This document shows, piece after piece, positions 53,001 through 61,784 of a stretch of DNA of 64,000 nt (positions are counted from its first letter, which is position 1; each line of letters opens with the position of its first letter). Under the pieces are notes generated by a model. It saw only the letters and a program-made list of their open reading frames with translations, did no database searches and had not been told where the DNA came from. The stretch covers positions 1,612,001 through 1,676,000 of the forward strand of contig NZ_CP023278.1 of the NCBI RefSeq assembly GCF_002896875.1, in the 5' to 3' direction. Position numbers and translations under genes: made by a program. The stretch is from Nostoc sp. CENA543. Lineage in GTDB: Bacteria; Cyanobacteriota; Cyanobacteriia; Cyanobacteriales; Nostocaceae.

Positions 53001-55868
53001 CAGCTGAATTAAAACAATTTCAACAAATAAGGCAAAATTTGTTGTCCATGTTGCACTCATCATAGTTTGCAAGATTAATATAACCCCTATTTGATAAGGG
53101 TCGTCCATCATAGGTAAATCAGCCAAGTCTTCAATAGACCTTTCTTTTAAAATACTCCTGATGCTTTGTTGTTCCTCTTTAATCCTATTTTCTACTTTGA
53201 AATTTTTAATAACATGGTTAGATATTTTAATGTTTAATTGCCGTAATACTTCTAAGGCAACATCAATAGCTTTGTGGAGTTGAAACTGAGCAAAATAAGA
53301 TAAAATTTTTAATTCGTATACTTTGATTTTATCCAATAAATCCTGAGATGATTGCTCAACAATTTTAGATAGGAAATCTATTTGATCAAATTTACTATTT
53401 AAGTAGAGAGCTTCTAAAGTCTCTACATGAAGTTCCAAAGTGAATTGATAATTATATTGCCAACTATCTGATGCCAGTAGTTTTAATCCAGTTTCTAAAT
53501 ACCTCAAAGCTGTATCATAAGCTGTTGATGCTTTTGCTCTCTTAGCAGCCTGCATATTTAATCTAGCTAACTCGTCTTTTTCTGATTTTTCAACAATCAG
53601 TTGAGAACCTTCATTAATTTGGTTAACAATATCAAATATTTTCTCTTCTAATTTTTCTTCTGGACTGCTTTTAATTAATAAGCGACCTACTTGTAAATGC
53701 ACTGATTTTTTTTGCTCATGGGGAATTAAGCAATAAGCTGCTTGTTGTACTCGGTCGTGTAAGAATTTATAGAGAATATTTTTGGATAATTTAGGTTGTA
53801 AATCACCAGATACTTCCGAAACACTAATCATTGATTGTTCATAATTCCAAATTAGTGTAATTTTGTATTCATCATTGAGGGGAACAATTAATCCGGCTTG
53901 GATTGCTGGCTGTAATTTTGTAGCTGTAAATGTTGGAGAATTTTTATTAACTAATGAGAGAACCTCTAAATCAAATATATTACCGACACAAGCAGCTAGC
54001 TTCAGAACATCTTGAGTTTCCGGTGGGAGGTTTTTAATTTTCCCCACCATTAATTCCACTACATTATCAGTAATACCAACTCGTTTTATTTGTTCAATAT
54101 CCCACTGCCAGCATCCCTGAAACTTGTTAAACAATAAAAGCTTATCTCTATATAGAGATTGAAGTAATTGATTTAAAAAAAATGGATTGCCACTAGTTTT
54201 ATTAGCAATTAACTCTACTAAAGAAGCTGCTTCTTCTGTGGAACATCCCAGAGTATGAGAAATTAATTGATTGATGTGTTCAATCTTTAGGGATTGAAGA
54301 CTGATATAACTTGTTTTTGCTTTTGCATGATTAATTTGCTCCAGGGTAATCATTAAAGGATGTGTAGGACTTACTTCATTATCCCTATAAGCTCCTATGA
54401 TTAGTAAATATTGACTTTCTGGATCTGTTACCAGTAACTCAATTAACTTAAGAGATGGTAAATCCGCCCATTGTAAATCATCTAAAAATATCACTAAGGG
54501 GTGTTCTTGTGTGCTAAAAACACGAATAAATTTTTGAAAAAATAATTTAAATCTATTTTGAGCTTCTGTTCCTCCTAATTGCTCAATAGCAGGTTGTTTA
54601 CCAATTACCTGTTCTAGCTGAGGAATCACATCAATGATGATCTGAGCATTCGGTTCTAAGCTTGCTAAGATTTGCTCTGTCCAAATTTTTAACCTAGCTT
54701 CGGATTCACATAATAGTTGACGAATTAAATCCTGAAATGCCTGTGTAATTGCTGCATAAGGAATATCTCGCTTTAACTGATCGAATTTACCTGTAATAAA
54801 GTATCCTCGCTTGCTAGTAATAGGCTTGTGGATTTCATTAACTAAAGCAGATTTACCAATACCTGAATAGCCAGAAAGCAGTATCATTTCAGTATTACCT
54901 TGGCAAACTCGCTCAAAGGTTGTTAATAACTGGATGATTTCTTGTTCTCGTCCGTAGAGTTTTTGAGGAATATGAAACTTATCTGATACGTCTTGACTAC
55001 CTAAAGGAAAGTCATAAATTTTTCCCTGAGTTTTGAGTTGGTGAAGACAGTTTTTTAAATCCGCTTTAATTCCCAACGCACTTTGATATCGTTCCTCTGG
55101 AGTTTTCGCTAATAATTTCATGACAATATTAGCTACTGTTAAAGGAATCGTGGAATTTATTTCATCAGGTCGCTTGGGATATTGTGCTATGTGAGCATGA
55201 ACTAATTCTATTGGGTCATTAGTTGCAAAAGGAAGTTGATTAGTTAACAGTTCATAGAAAGTGACACCTGTAGCATAAAAATCACTTCGGTAATCTATAC
55301 CTCGGTTCATTCTACCGGTTTGCTCTGGGGCAATATAAGCTAAGGTTCCTTCTAATTGATTAATACTGCAAATTTGACGATTTTCTTGAGGGAGACTAGT
55401 GGAAATGCCAAAATCAATGATTTTTAGTTGTCCTGTTTTCTGGTTATAAACTATATTGAATGGGTTAATATCTTTATGAATAATATTAGCTGCATGAATA
55501 GCTGCTAAACTCTCGGTAATTTTAATAGCAATGCTCAAAAATTTTTCTAAATTCAACCTTTGTTTTGATATGAGAATTTTTAATGATTCTCCTCCAAAAT
55601 CTTCTAATAGCATTACTAAACTATTTTTATATCTTCGCAAATCATAAGCTTTAATAATACTTTCTTGGTTGATAGAACGAGTAATTTCATACTCTTGTTT
55701 ATATCTGCTTAGTTCGGAGGGAGTCGGATAATCTTCCTTCAGAACTTTAAGAATAATAGGTCGATTTTCCAGTTTAATGATACCTCGATAGATTAATGAG
55801 GAAGCACTTTCATATATTTGTTCATTAATCTGGTATTCATTTTGCAGTATATCTTGATAATCAGGCAT
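50088..55868 (-). CDS. Ser/Thr kinase - AAA - GAF multidomain protein ending in an AAA_35 unit
   Basis: A 1926-residue protein. Domains in order: Hanks-type kinase (about residues 10-275; [11 protein letters not shown] catalytic loop, [29 protein letters not shown]), AAA_16-type ATPase (about 300-600; [11 protein letters not shown] near 332, [12 protein letters not shown]), a long helical TPR-like region (about 640-1310), a GAF domain (about 1345-1510), a coiled coil, and an AAA_35 unit (about 1557-1926; [41 protein letters not shown]). Nostoc relatives of this layout usually finish with a histidine kinase, which is absent here. It is likely a large signalling switch; the trigger is unknown. 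Confidence 0.88.
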   Translation of the reverse strand: MPDYQDILQNEYQINEQIYESASSLIYRGIIKLENRPIILKVLKEDYPTPSELSRYKQEYEITRSINQESIIKAYDLRRYKNSLVMLLEDFGGESLKILISKQRLNLEKFLSIAIKITESLAAIHAANIIHKDINPFNIVYNQKTGQLKIIDFGISTSLPQENRQICSINQLEGTLAYIAPEQTGRMNRGIDYRSDFYATGVTFYELLTNQLPFATNDPIELVHAHIAQYPKRPDEINSTIPLTVANIVMKLLAKTPEERYQSALGIKADLKNCLHQLKTQGKIYDFPLGSQDVSDKFHIPQKLYGREQEIIQLLTTFERVCQGNTEMILLSGYSGIGKSALVNEIHKPITSKRGYFITGKFDQLKRDIPYAAITQAFQDLIRQLLCESEARLKIWTEQILASLEPNAQIIIDVIPQLEQVIGKQPAIEQLGGTEAQNRFKLFFQKFIRVFSTQEHPLVIFLDDLQWADLPSLKLIELLVTDPESQYLLIIGAYRDNEVSPTHPLMITLEQINHAKAKTSYISLQSLKIEHINQLISHTLGCSTEEAASLVELIANKTSGNPFFLNQLLQSLYRDKLLLFNKFQGCWQWDIEQIKRVGITDNVVELMVGKIKNLPPETQDVLKLAACVGNIFDLEVLSLVNKNSPTFTATKLQPAIQAGLIVPLNDEYKITLIWNYEQSMISVSEVSGDLQPKLSKNILYKFLHDRVQQAAYCLIPHEQKKSVHLQVGRLLIKSSPEEKLEEKIFDIVNQINEGSQLIVEKSEKDELARLNMQAAKRAKASTAYDTALRYLETGLKLLASDSWQYNYQFTLELHVETLEALYLNSKFDQIDFLSKIVEQSSQDLLDKIKVYELKILSYFAQFQLHKAIDVALEVLRQLNIKISNHVIKNFKVENRIKEEQQSIRSILKERSIEDLADLPMMDDPYQIGVILILQTMMSATWTTNFALFVEIVLIQLNICIKYNNPSQAPGIYSSYGMLLCGLINDIDSGYKFGKMALKLLEKSISRRSECLVMHSYYAFIWHWKELINKQAAQQQLLNTIKQGIDTGNNEYVCYISMDYCLIRFFGGCNLQQLEIDYAKYHKLIDKFNQEYSKNYIEICQNIVTNIITEDNYDSLLIGNSQILEAQAIQKYRDEHNNWLLFIYYFGKNYLFYLFKNYTQAVENAIQCQKYLKDCSGFLVSPQYNFYSSLAFIAHCHQSNDEQHKELLKQVNKNQDSMKLWASHCPENFQHKYDLVAAEKARFLGKNWQAEELYQQAIKGAKKYEFLHEEALAYEKAAEFYLAIGREEIGQLYLKNSHHCCTLWGARAKVKQLETEYPQYLTINTNQGITKSFSPTISTTGSDGEILDLTTVIKASQALAEEIILDKLLAKLMKMMIENAGAQRGFLLLYSQEQWVIEAIATTTDIKIQSIAVDSLDKSTQKPLISSAIINYVAHTQENVVLDDATQDGQFTRDAYIITTQPKSILCTPLLTQGKLSGIVYLENNLVTGAFTSDRVQILNILSSQAAISIENSRLYATLEEKVQERTQELTQTLEILKATQAKLEFENALLKSGESTSDYDYQVGGSLPIDAPTYVVRSADRYLYKALKSGEFCYTLNTRQMGKSSLMVRMMHHLQQEGIACVAIDMTRIGNENITPDQWYKGLAVELWQSFDLLGKVNLKAWWQDKLDISPVQRLSLFFEEVLLREVTLPDSDVPPQIIIFFDEIDCVLGLDFSVNDFFALIRSCYNQRNINPEYQRLCFGLFGVATPGDLITDYRKTPFNIGQAIQLRGFQMDEAQPLLLGLTDKVTNPQAVLKEVLFWTNGQPFLTQKICQMIRTAASSIPAKTEKAWVENLVHSNIIADWEAQDEPEHLKTIRDRILKGDRQPTKMLDLYQQILELGQVNSVDSLDERELLLSGLVIKEQGALKVHNRIYELIFNSRWIEFYR

Positions 55869-56053
55869 ATTACGTTTAATTAATTACAATGGAATACAAG
55901 CATATTTTATGTTTATTTCTTACATAAAATATCTCTGAACCTAGAATAAAAAAGCAAGCGGATTGCCGAATTTACACAACCCACTTGTATATTACTGTAT
56001 ACTAATTACAGGATTAATCACAATCACCCTAAAGCAATATTGACTAAGGTAAA

Positions 56054-57058
56054 TTAAGTAGTGCTGAGGGGAATATACGGATAGGGAGAAGCCACAAATT
56101 TTAGTTTTTTCTGCTGCCAGTCTTCAGTCTCTATCCTCTGATCTTTATCTTTGTATCTTTCAGGATAAAATGGCAGTTCGATGTGACTTTTTCTTGTCCC
56201 ATTTTGGGCTGTTTCTTGCGCTCCAGACCATCTTTGAATATCTTCTTGTTTCAGGCTAAATTCAGAAGGTCTAGGAGGATAGCCTAGAGTCACTTTTGTG
56301 TAGGGGGGTCTAGCTGGATAACCAGTTTGGGAAAGGTCTACTCTACTAGCATAAAAAGTATCCCATGATACATCTAAAGCATATTCCCAAATTGTTTCAT
56401 AGGTGCTTAAAATAGACCTCCAAAGTTGTTTCCATTGATTTCCGTCTTGATAGTATACCTGCCCACTTAATAGGAGAGATAACGATATTGAACCATAACT
56501 TACATATTCAGGATGAATTAAATATTCATCTTTTTTGTCTGAGTCAATGATCTTTTTACGTAATTGCTGGGATTTTATAGGCGTTAACTTCAAGTTTCCT
56601 GTATGATTTTCCAGCCAATAGGTATCAGGGATGATATTGTAAGAATTAAATATTTCTCTGACTAACTCTATTTGTGTTTTTTGTGCAGAGGTTTGAATTG
56701 TTTGGTCGTCTAGCCATGTACATGACATAATCTGAGAAAGTTGACGACATTGTAATAAAAACCTAACTGCGGAATATCTTGGATCATCAGTAGTGACAAA
56801 TTCTTGGTCAACTTCTGTTCCTGCTGTGGGTAAATTATTCTCGTCAATTTGATAGTAGGCAATGAGGTCTTTTTTAGAACCATAGACTAATTTCTTTTTT
56901 GTACTACCGAATTCTTCTGCGATCGCCAGTATTTGAAACAATGTTTCTTCTGGATCTAAAGATTCATTTTTCCTGACACTGACTGGATGATGTGATACAG
57001 GAGAATTGGGAAACAAATTTTTCAAATTCTCCAAATGTTCTCGTGTAAATGTGTGCAT
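56054..57058 (-). CDS. Protein of unknown function upstream of the kinase island
   Basis: A 334-residue hydrophilic protein starting MHTFTREHLENLKNLFPNSP. No signal peptide, membrane helix or known motif is visible. Features are a Tyr/Pro-rich stretch (GYPARPPYTKVTLGYPPRPS, about residues 258-277) and a C-terminal end PYPYIPLSTT. An AAGGAAAA ribosome site precedes the ATG at 57058; a TTG at 57076 is not preferred. It is 45 bases downstream of the amidohydrolase gene, so the two probably form an operon. Its role in the YcaO neighbourhood is unclear; it is too large and too ordinary in composition to be an obvious peptide precursor. Confidence 0.6.
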   Translation of the reverse strand: MHTFTREHLENLKNLFPNSPVSHHPVSVRKNESLDPEETLFQILAIAEEFGSTKKKLVYGSKKDLIAYYQIDENNLPTAGTEVDQEFVTTDDPRYSAVRFLLQCRQLSQIMSCTWLDDQTIQTSAQKTQIELVREIFNSYNIIPDTYWLENHTGNLKLTPIKSQQLRKKIIDSDKKDEYLIHPEYVSYGSISLSLLLSGQVYYQDGNQWKQLWRSILSTYETIWEYALDVSWDTFYASRVDLSQTGYPARPPYTKVTLGYPPRPSEFSLKQEDIQRWSGAQETAQNGTRKSHIELPFYPERYKDKDQRIETEDWQQKKLKFVASPYPYIPLSTT

Positions 57059-57103
57059 TTTTATTTTCCTTGACAAATAGCCAGATAATTCAATCAGAAA
57101 GCA

Positions 57104-58189
57104 TTAGTGTAAACTGTAAAAATGGAGAGGGTTATCCCAAAGAATCTTGTGGATTGTTTCTTGAGGTAACTGATTTTCCAGTTCTAGAAGCCGATTTACA
57201 ATGTCCGGCTGATGATCCATATGGGGATAATCAGAGCCGAAGAAAAAGTTACCTGCTCCAATGTACTCGATAATTTCTAATAAGCAAGGTTCAGAAGGTT
57301 CAATGGCAATAAAACATTGGCGGCGAAAGTATTCTGAAGGCGGCATTTTGATGTGATCTTTCACTTCAAAATATAAATTTTTGTATTCTTCATCTAGTCG
57401 CCAAAGCCAATAAGGAAGCCAGCCACAACCAGACTCTAAAAAACCAAATTTTAATTGTGGATGACGTTCTAAAACTCCGCCTTCAATTAACGCTAATAAA
57501 GCCATCATCTGTTCCATTGGATGGGAACAAGCGTGCATAGCAAAACGAGTATGAAATCTATCTGCACCTGTAGTTGGTAAACGGCTATGAGTTCCTTCAT
57601 GAATTCCCACCGCAATATTTAATTCTTCGCAGGCTGTCCAAAATGGTTCATAGCTGCGATCGCTGAGTATTCTACCTTTGACGGGGTTGGGACGTAAACA
57701 GATGGCTTTCCAGCCAAATTCAGCAATGCGGTGTAATTCTGACACCATTTTTTCTGGTGCATGAAGATTAATTGCTCCGACTCCTTTTAATTTGTCTGGA
57801 GCATAACTACAAAATTCTTCATATAGCCATGTATTGTAGGCTTGGGTAAAAGCTCCTACAACCTCTGGAGACATACTATCAATCGCAAATAGCCATAGTC
57901 CGTAAGTGGGATAAATAAAGGCGATATCAATCCCCATTTGTGTCATTGCTTGCAGGTGAGATTCGGCATCATAGCGGTGAAAATAGGCTTGGGGGTGAGC
58001 TTGCATCATTTGGCGATCGCCTACTGTTCTCACTTGTTGCGATATCTTATTTACTATGTCTTCTCCTTGAATTTTCATGTCTAGCGAGGGTGCATAGTGC
58101 CTAAATTCAGGTGCAAGGTATTTTCCCCACATCTGCGGCGGTTCAATTACATGGGAATCAGCATCAATAATCTTGTATCCATGCAGCAT
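57104..58189 (-). CDS. Amidohydrolase-family (amidohydrolase 2) metal-dependent hydrolase
   Basis: A 361-residue TIM-barrel hydrolase. The N-terminal motif IIDADSHVIEPPQMW supplies the first metal ligands (D11-x-H13). Others are GIHEGTHSRL, HACSHPMEQMMAL and FFGSDYPHMDH, with the metal Asp. Family enzymes are decarboxylases or hydrolases of aromatic and heterocyclic acids. The frame extends upstream to 58381, but that part reads intergenic repeats (PNSPFPIPHSP), so ATG at 58189 is chosen, though it has no clear ribosome site. It lies 571 bases downstream of the YcaO gene, on the same strand; a joint pathway is possible but not shown. Confidence 0.8.
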   Translation of the reverse strand: MLHGYKIIDADSHVIEPPQMWGKYLAPEFRHYAPSLDMKIQGEDIVNKISQQVRTVGDRQMMQAHPQAYFHRYDAESHLQAMTQMGIDIAFIYPTYGLWLFAIDSMSPEVVGAFTQAYNTWLYEEFCSYAPDKLKGVGAINLHAPEKMVSELHRIAEFGWKAICLRPNPVKGRILSDRSYEPFWTACEELNIAVGIHEGTHSRLPTTGADRFHTRFAMHACSHPMEQMMALLALIEGGVLERHPQLKFGFLESGCGWLPYWLWRLDEEYKNLYFEVKDHIKMPPSEYFRRQCFIAIEPSEPCLLEIIEYIGAGNFFFGSDYPHMDHQPDIVNRLLELENQLPQETIHKILWDNPLHFYSLH

Positions 58190-58361
58190 ATTATTTGGGG
58201 AATGGGGAATGGGGAATGGGGAATTGGGAATTTTACGCAGTTTAAAATCAGCCCAATAGGTGTCTTGACTTTTCACGGGATCTGGAAAACCCCTCTCCCA
58301 ACCTCTCACGCCAGTTGCTACAAGTCGGGCATTGCCTGCACAACGCACTGGCTCCCCTATA

Positions 58362-58532
58362 AGGCTACGGTGTACACACAAGTCTTATAACCTTGTCCCA
58401 CATTGTTTTGATCCCCCTAAATCCCCCTTAAAAAGGGGGACTTTGATTTTAGTTCCCCCCTTTTTAAGGGGGGTTAGGGGGGATCAAGCCACATTCTGCA
58501 CTCAGCAAAAAGATGTGTGTACACGGTAGCCT
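58362..58532. repeat. Outer inverted-repeat element with AGGCTAC/GTGTACACACA ends
   Basis: AGGCTACGGTGTACACACA (58362-58380) and its near-complement TGTGTGTACACGGTAGCCT (58514-58532) face each other with one mismatch and enclose an inner element. The right arm is also the edge of the dispersed repeat copy B. Confidence 0.7.
58408..58487. repeat. Inner inverted-repeat element with TTGATCCCCCTAA ends
   Basis: TTGATCCCCCTAA (58408-58420) and TTAGGGGGGATCAA (58474-58487) enclose CCCCCTTAAAAAGGGGG and CCCCCCTTTTTAAGGGGGG hairpins. It is 80 bp, nested within the outer element, and resembles the 47.4 kb element. Confidence 0.75.
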
Positions 58533-58627
58533 ACCAGGAGAGAGGCTTTAGTTTTCCCCCTTCCCTCGTAGGGAAGGGGGTTAGGGGGTTAGGTTTCACG
58601 TTAGCTTTTCCACATAACGTGAAAAGT
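58514..58627. repeat. Dispersed repeat element, copy B (114 bp, inverted relative to 38 kb)
   Basis: Reading the minus strand gives the same block order as 38013-38128: ACTTTTCACGTTAT, AAACCTAACCCCCTAACCCC, the CCCTTCCCTA hairpin, AAAGCCTCTCTCC and GTGTACACACA. Confidence 0.75.
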
Positions 58628-58759
58628 CAGAATGGGTGTACTATCAAATTAGGATAGCCAGCATTGTTTCTAGGAAATCCCTGTAATATCTAGCTTTCTT
58701 AATTTTGTAGGCGCAAGCCTTCCCGTAGGGTATTTTAAATTTTGAATTTTGAATTGATA

Positions 58760-61132
58760 TTACATCCACATGGGATAGGGATTGAGTTGTGCTTCTGTAA
58801 GCGGCTGTTGTAACCAACCCATTTTCACGGGGACATCATAAAGTCTGCCTGCACCTAAGCGTTTCCACATATGGCGCATTCCTGGTACAATCACTTTAGC
58901 GACATTGAGGCCAATATCAGGGCGAGTCTGATCTAGAACGAGCATTTCTAAACCATGCTGTTCCACAATTTTTTGACATAGCCTGACATCTTCAAGAAGA
59001 TCATCGCTGGCTAGTTGGGGATAATCTGCATAGACTTTGGGAACACTTTGAGCGTCGGGAAGTAGATAAGGTTGATTGGAGATATTTGCAGATTTCCACC
59101 ATTCCACAGCAAGGCGATCGCTAGATGGGGGATACTGGGTACTACCATCCGCGTTAGTCACTAATACATTCGGCAGAATTTGGTTCACTTCTGTTAAAGC
59201 TCGGCTAATGGCTAGCTTGGCATCAAAGTGAACGCCGTAACCTAAGATAATATCCTCTACATCTCTATCCGTTCTGCGACTAATGGCCGCAAAAGCCGGA
59301 ATGTTGAGATCACTAGTAATATCTATTACCCACAATTGTCTGTCAAGAGTTTGATAATATTTGTTCAAAGTTTGAAAATAAGGTTCATTAAAACTATTTA
59401 AATCTACTTGATGTTTTGGCAGCCGATTATACCACCACAACGCTACACAATCCCTTTCTACGAGTTCCATAAACCCCTGGAGAATGGCTTCTTCGAGGGT
59501 ATTACCTGCGGCGCAGCCGTTGGAGTCTGCCCAACAATCCCTCTCTCCTGACTGGGGATAGCCATAATAACAGTAGGCAGTAGGCAGATATTTAAATTCC
59601 TGATGAGTTAAAGACCAAACTGGTGTCCAGTCAATTTCTCTGGTGGTATCAAAAGGTGCAGGAACTTTTTGAAACCAACCTTGACAATCAACATTCCATT
59701 GTTCTCGGTGCTGATATTGAGTAGGGCTAAAATTCATACAATCATTGGGGTGAATTGCTTTGTCGCCCAACTGTTCATAACTGCTTTTGAGTCTGATTTC
59801 ATCTCCCTGAAACACCCCAGAATACCTTTCAATCGCTTCACAAAAACCACTAGCTTGGGCTTGGGTATCGGTTCTACCTTTACCGGCACTTCTACCGCCG
59901 ATATTTTGGCGTAAACTACCTAAATCATCAAAAAGGCTTTGAAAGTGATGCTTGGCTATGTATGTGTGAGTTAAGCCATTCCCTGGGATTTTGCTGAGTT
60001 CTCGAACAATACCTGTGATGGGGCTAATATGATGGGCGTATTTCTTTAAAGTTTCCTGTGGTGAACAAGAACGATGTCCGCCATCTGCGGTAAAAGTCTT
60101 CTGACGAGATTCTAAAACAATTGGCGAGGGCTGGTGATTTGGTTCACCGCAACTATGACATTGGGGACGCTGTATCACGGTATGGTTTTGGGTTTGGAGA
60201 GTCAAGGTGTCATAGGTGATAAGACTTTGATGCAAGGCAGGGGGGCAGGGAGCAGGGAGTAGGGGGGATTTGGTTGGAACTGAACTTTGTCCCGTTATGC
60301 TCGTACCATTGATGGTTGACTTTTCTCCCTTGCTCCCTGCTTCTTCATTTCCGCCTTGAATAATCCATTTGAAAACCTCTGTCGCTATCATTCCGAGTGC
60401 GGTTTGCACTGTAGCATTGAGGAATCCTAGAGGTGGGGATAGGGAAATCTGTTTATGTCTTTGAAGGTAACTAGCGACTGGGCGATTATTTCTTAGACGG
60501 TTAGCGAGACATTCCCAACAAGCTGTTTTTTGGGGGTGAAATATCGGCCCTATCCAAACTATCGTTCCCAGAGGATTAGCTAGTAGCCACGGAGATGAGG
60601 CTTGTTGATTAAATGCTGCTAGTTGGGGGTGGAGGTAGTCGTCAGTCAACACGACGGTGATATCTCCGGTTTCTGCGACTGGGATATCTAGGGATTTGAG
60701 GAGAGAAATTAATTCATCGGTGGGAAGAGAACCAAATGCTTGAACTGCAACTGTAGTTGATTGCAACCTTTGAGCAGCTACGATGGGGGGAATATGGAGA
60801 TGATGACAGAAAATGGCTAAAGGCGATCGCTCGGATTCATCTTCTAGATAACCCCGTTGTTCCATGTGGAATAGGGCGTATTGGGCTTTGATGCTGATGT
60901 TGAGAACATTCTGAAAAAATTCTGAATTTTCTGGGTTGGTGGGTAGTAGTTCTAGCTGAATGATATCAATGATTTCGTCAACGCTATACTTACCTTCTTT
61001 GATGAGAGAAGCAAGAAGAAATGAGAGGCGATCGCTCAAGCAAATGGATTCTCTCTCAGATATGATAAATACTTGGTCTGGTTCTATAGTTTCAACGGTA
61101 TAGCAGGACTTGAATTTTGGTTGATTAATCAT
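58760..61132 (-). CDS. Fused ocin-ThiF-like / YcaO cyclodehydratase (TOMM-type)
   Basis: A 790-residue protein. The N-terminal half resembles the ocin-ThiF-like leader-binding/E1-like partner (about residues 1-345), with zinc-type pairs CWEC (about 203-206) and CHSC (about 324-327). The C-terminal half is a YcaO domain (about 370-790): SGFCEAIERYSG, EAILQGFMELVERDC and AISRALTEVNQILPN supply the ATP/Mg residues. It ends NPYPMWM, a variant of the proline-rich C-terminus of azoline-forming enzymes. Such fusions (TruD/PatD-like) make thiazoline/oxazoline in peptides. A segment at about 262-298 is repeat-derived. No precursor, oxidase or protease gene is seen beside it. Confidence 0.85.
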   Translation of the reverse strand: MINQPKFKSCYTVETIEPDQVFIISERESICLSDRLSFLLASLIKEGKYSVDEIIDIIQLELLPTNPENSEFFQNVLNISIKAQYALFHMEQRGYLEDESERSPLAIFCHHLHIPPIVAAQRLQSTTVAVQAFGSLPTDELISLLKSLDIPVAETGDITVVLTDDYLHPQLAAFNQQASSPWLLANPLGTIVWIGPIFHPQKTACWECLANRLRNNRPVASYLQRHKQISLSPPLGFLNATVQTALGMIATEVFKWIIQGGNEEAGSKGEKSTINGTSITGQSSVPTKSPLLPAPCPPALHQSLITYDTLTLQTQNHTVIQRPQCHSCGEPNHQPSPIVLESRQKTFTADGGHRSCSPQETLKKYAHHISPITGIVRELSKIPGNGLTHTYIAKHHFQSLFDDLGSLRQNIGGRSAGKGRTDTQAQASGFCEAIERYSGVFQGDEIRLKSSYEQLGDKAIHPNDCMNFSPTQYQHREQWNVDCQGWFQKVPAPFDTTREIDWTPVWSLTHQEFKYLPTAYCYYGYPQSGERDCWADSNGCAAGNTLEEAILQGFMELVERDCVALWWYNRLPKHQVDLNSFNEPYFQTLNKYYQTLDRQLWVIDITSDLNIPAFAAISRRTDRDVEDIILGYGVHFDAKLAISRALTEVNQILPNVLVTNADGSTQYPPSSDRLAVEWWKSANISNQPYLLPDAQSVPKVYADYPQLASDDLLEDVRLCQKIVEQHGLEMLVLDQTRPDIGLNVAKVIVPGMRHMWKRLGAGRLYDVPVKMGWLQQPLTEAQLNPYPMWM
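60238..60344. repeat. Intergenic-type G-rich repeat inside the YcaO fusion gene
   Basis: GCAGGGGGGCAGGGAGCAG units at 60238-60268 face CTCCCTTGCTCCCTGC at 60325-60341, enclosing about 55 bp. The same repeat is common between genes here (8185-8215, 61230-61258). It encodes about 36 low-complexity residues (Gly/Ser/Thr/Pro) between the two domains, in frame. Confidence 0.7.
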
Positions 61133-61362
61133 GTTTTGTCAGCCAAATCTGGATATAACTGACATATGTTAACTAACAAGCAATTGCCCCAATAAGTAGA
61201 ACAGGGTAAATATTTGTAGTTCTGATTAGGCAGGGGGCAAGGGGGCAGGGAGCAGGGGGAAAGAGGATTTTAGCCTAGTTTACATTTCTTAAGATAGTTA
61301 GGTTTTTTCTCACCGACTTACTTATAAAATTAATTTTTATTAATTAAAGTTTTAGCGACCTG

Positions 61363-61572
61363 CTACCAACTGATATTAACTAAATCATCAGGATTGCCCT
61401 GGATGACATTTGGTTTAACAGTAAGATTTTTAAGTTTATCTATTTTTTCTACAGGGATTATTTTTAATAATTTGCCATTTTTATTAATTTCTAATGGCAT
61501 ACCGGTTTCTAGTACCTCATCTAATAGATGCTCAATATTATTCATTAATTCTGTTAATGTTACCTTTTTCAT
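61363..61572 (-). CDS. Phd/YefM-family antitoxin-like protein
   Basis: A 69-residue protein. KKVTLTELMNNIEHLLDEVLETGMPLEINKNGKLLKIIPVE matches Phd/YefM antitoxins, which bind DNA with this N-terminal domain and neutralise a toxin with their C-terminal end. The toxin (usually RelE/Doc/PIN) should lie immediately downstream on the minus strand, but the 230 bases to the YcaO gene have no frame. It ends ISW, shorter than I would expect, so it could be truncated or orphan. Relatives of this exact type are common in Nostoc. Confidence 0.75.
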   Translation of the reverse strand: MKKVTLTELMNNIEHLLDEVLETGMPLEINKNGKLLKIIPVEKIDKLKNLTVKPNVIQGNPDDLVNISW

Positions 61573-61622
61573 TACTTGCCTTCAAGATTTACATTGTTTC
61601 ATCAGTTCTAGGGTAACAGAGA

Positions 61623-61748
61623 GTGAATTCGATAACCTCTCCCCAAACCCCTCTCTCTTGAAAAATATACGAAAAATCAAGGTTTTGAAGCCTCTCTCCT
61701 TGTAGGGGAGAGGTTTGGAGAGGGGTTTTTAAAATTCATCGAATTCAC
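61623..61748. repeat. MITE-like element with GTGAATTCGAT ends (126 bp)
   Basis: Perfect 11-bp terminal inverted repeats, GTGAATTCGAT (61623-61633) and ATCGAATTCAC (61738-61748), surround CCTCTCCCCAAACCCCTCTC and its complement GAGAGGTTTGGAGAGGGG. It has no coding capacity and no clear target duplication, and it lies between the antitoxin and epimerase genes. Confidence 0.75.
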
Positions 61749-61784
61749 GTTAACAAAAATTTTGGCTTTACCCATAAGCATAGG

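Larger units (their letters stand above)
58190..58759. other. Gap filled by nested repeats
   Basis: No gene. It starts with GGGGAATGGGGAATG units (58198-58225), followed by the nested inverted-repeat elements of 58362-58627. A GTAGGCGCAAGCCTTCCCGTAGGG repeat (58708-58731) and a TTTTGAATTTTGAATT array (58736-58754) end at the YcaO stop. No short precursor-peptide gene with a leader and Cys/Ser/Thr-rich core was found here. Confidence 0.6.

Noticed and set aside
58190-58381. N-terminal extension of the amidohydrolase (64 residues)
   Set aside because: The extension reads through GGGGAATGGGGAATG repeats and the left arm of an inverted-repeat element.
61394-61705. Plus-strand frame opposite the antitoxin
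   Set aside because: It is antisense to the Phd-like gene and runs into a MITE-like element.
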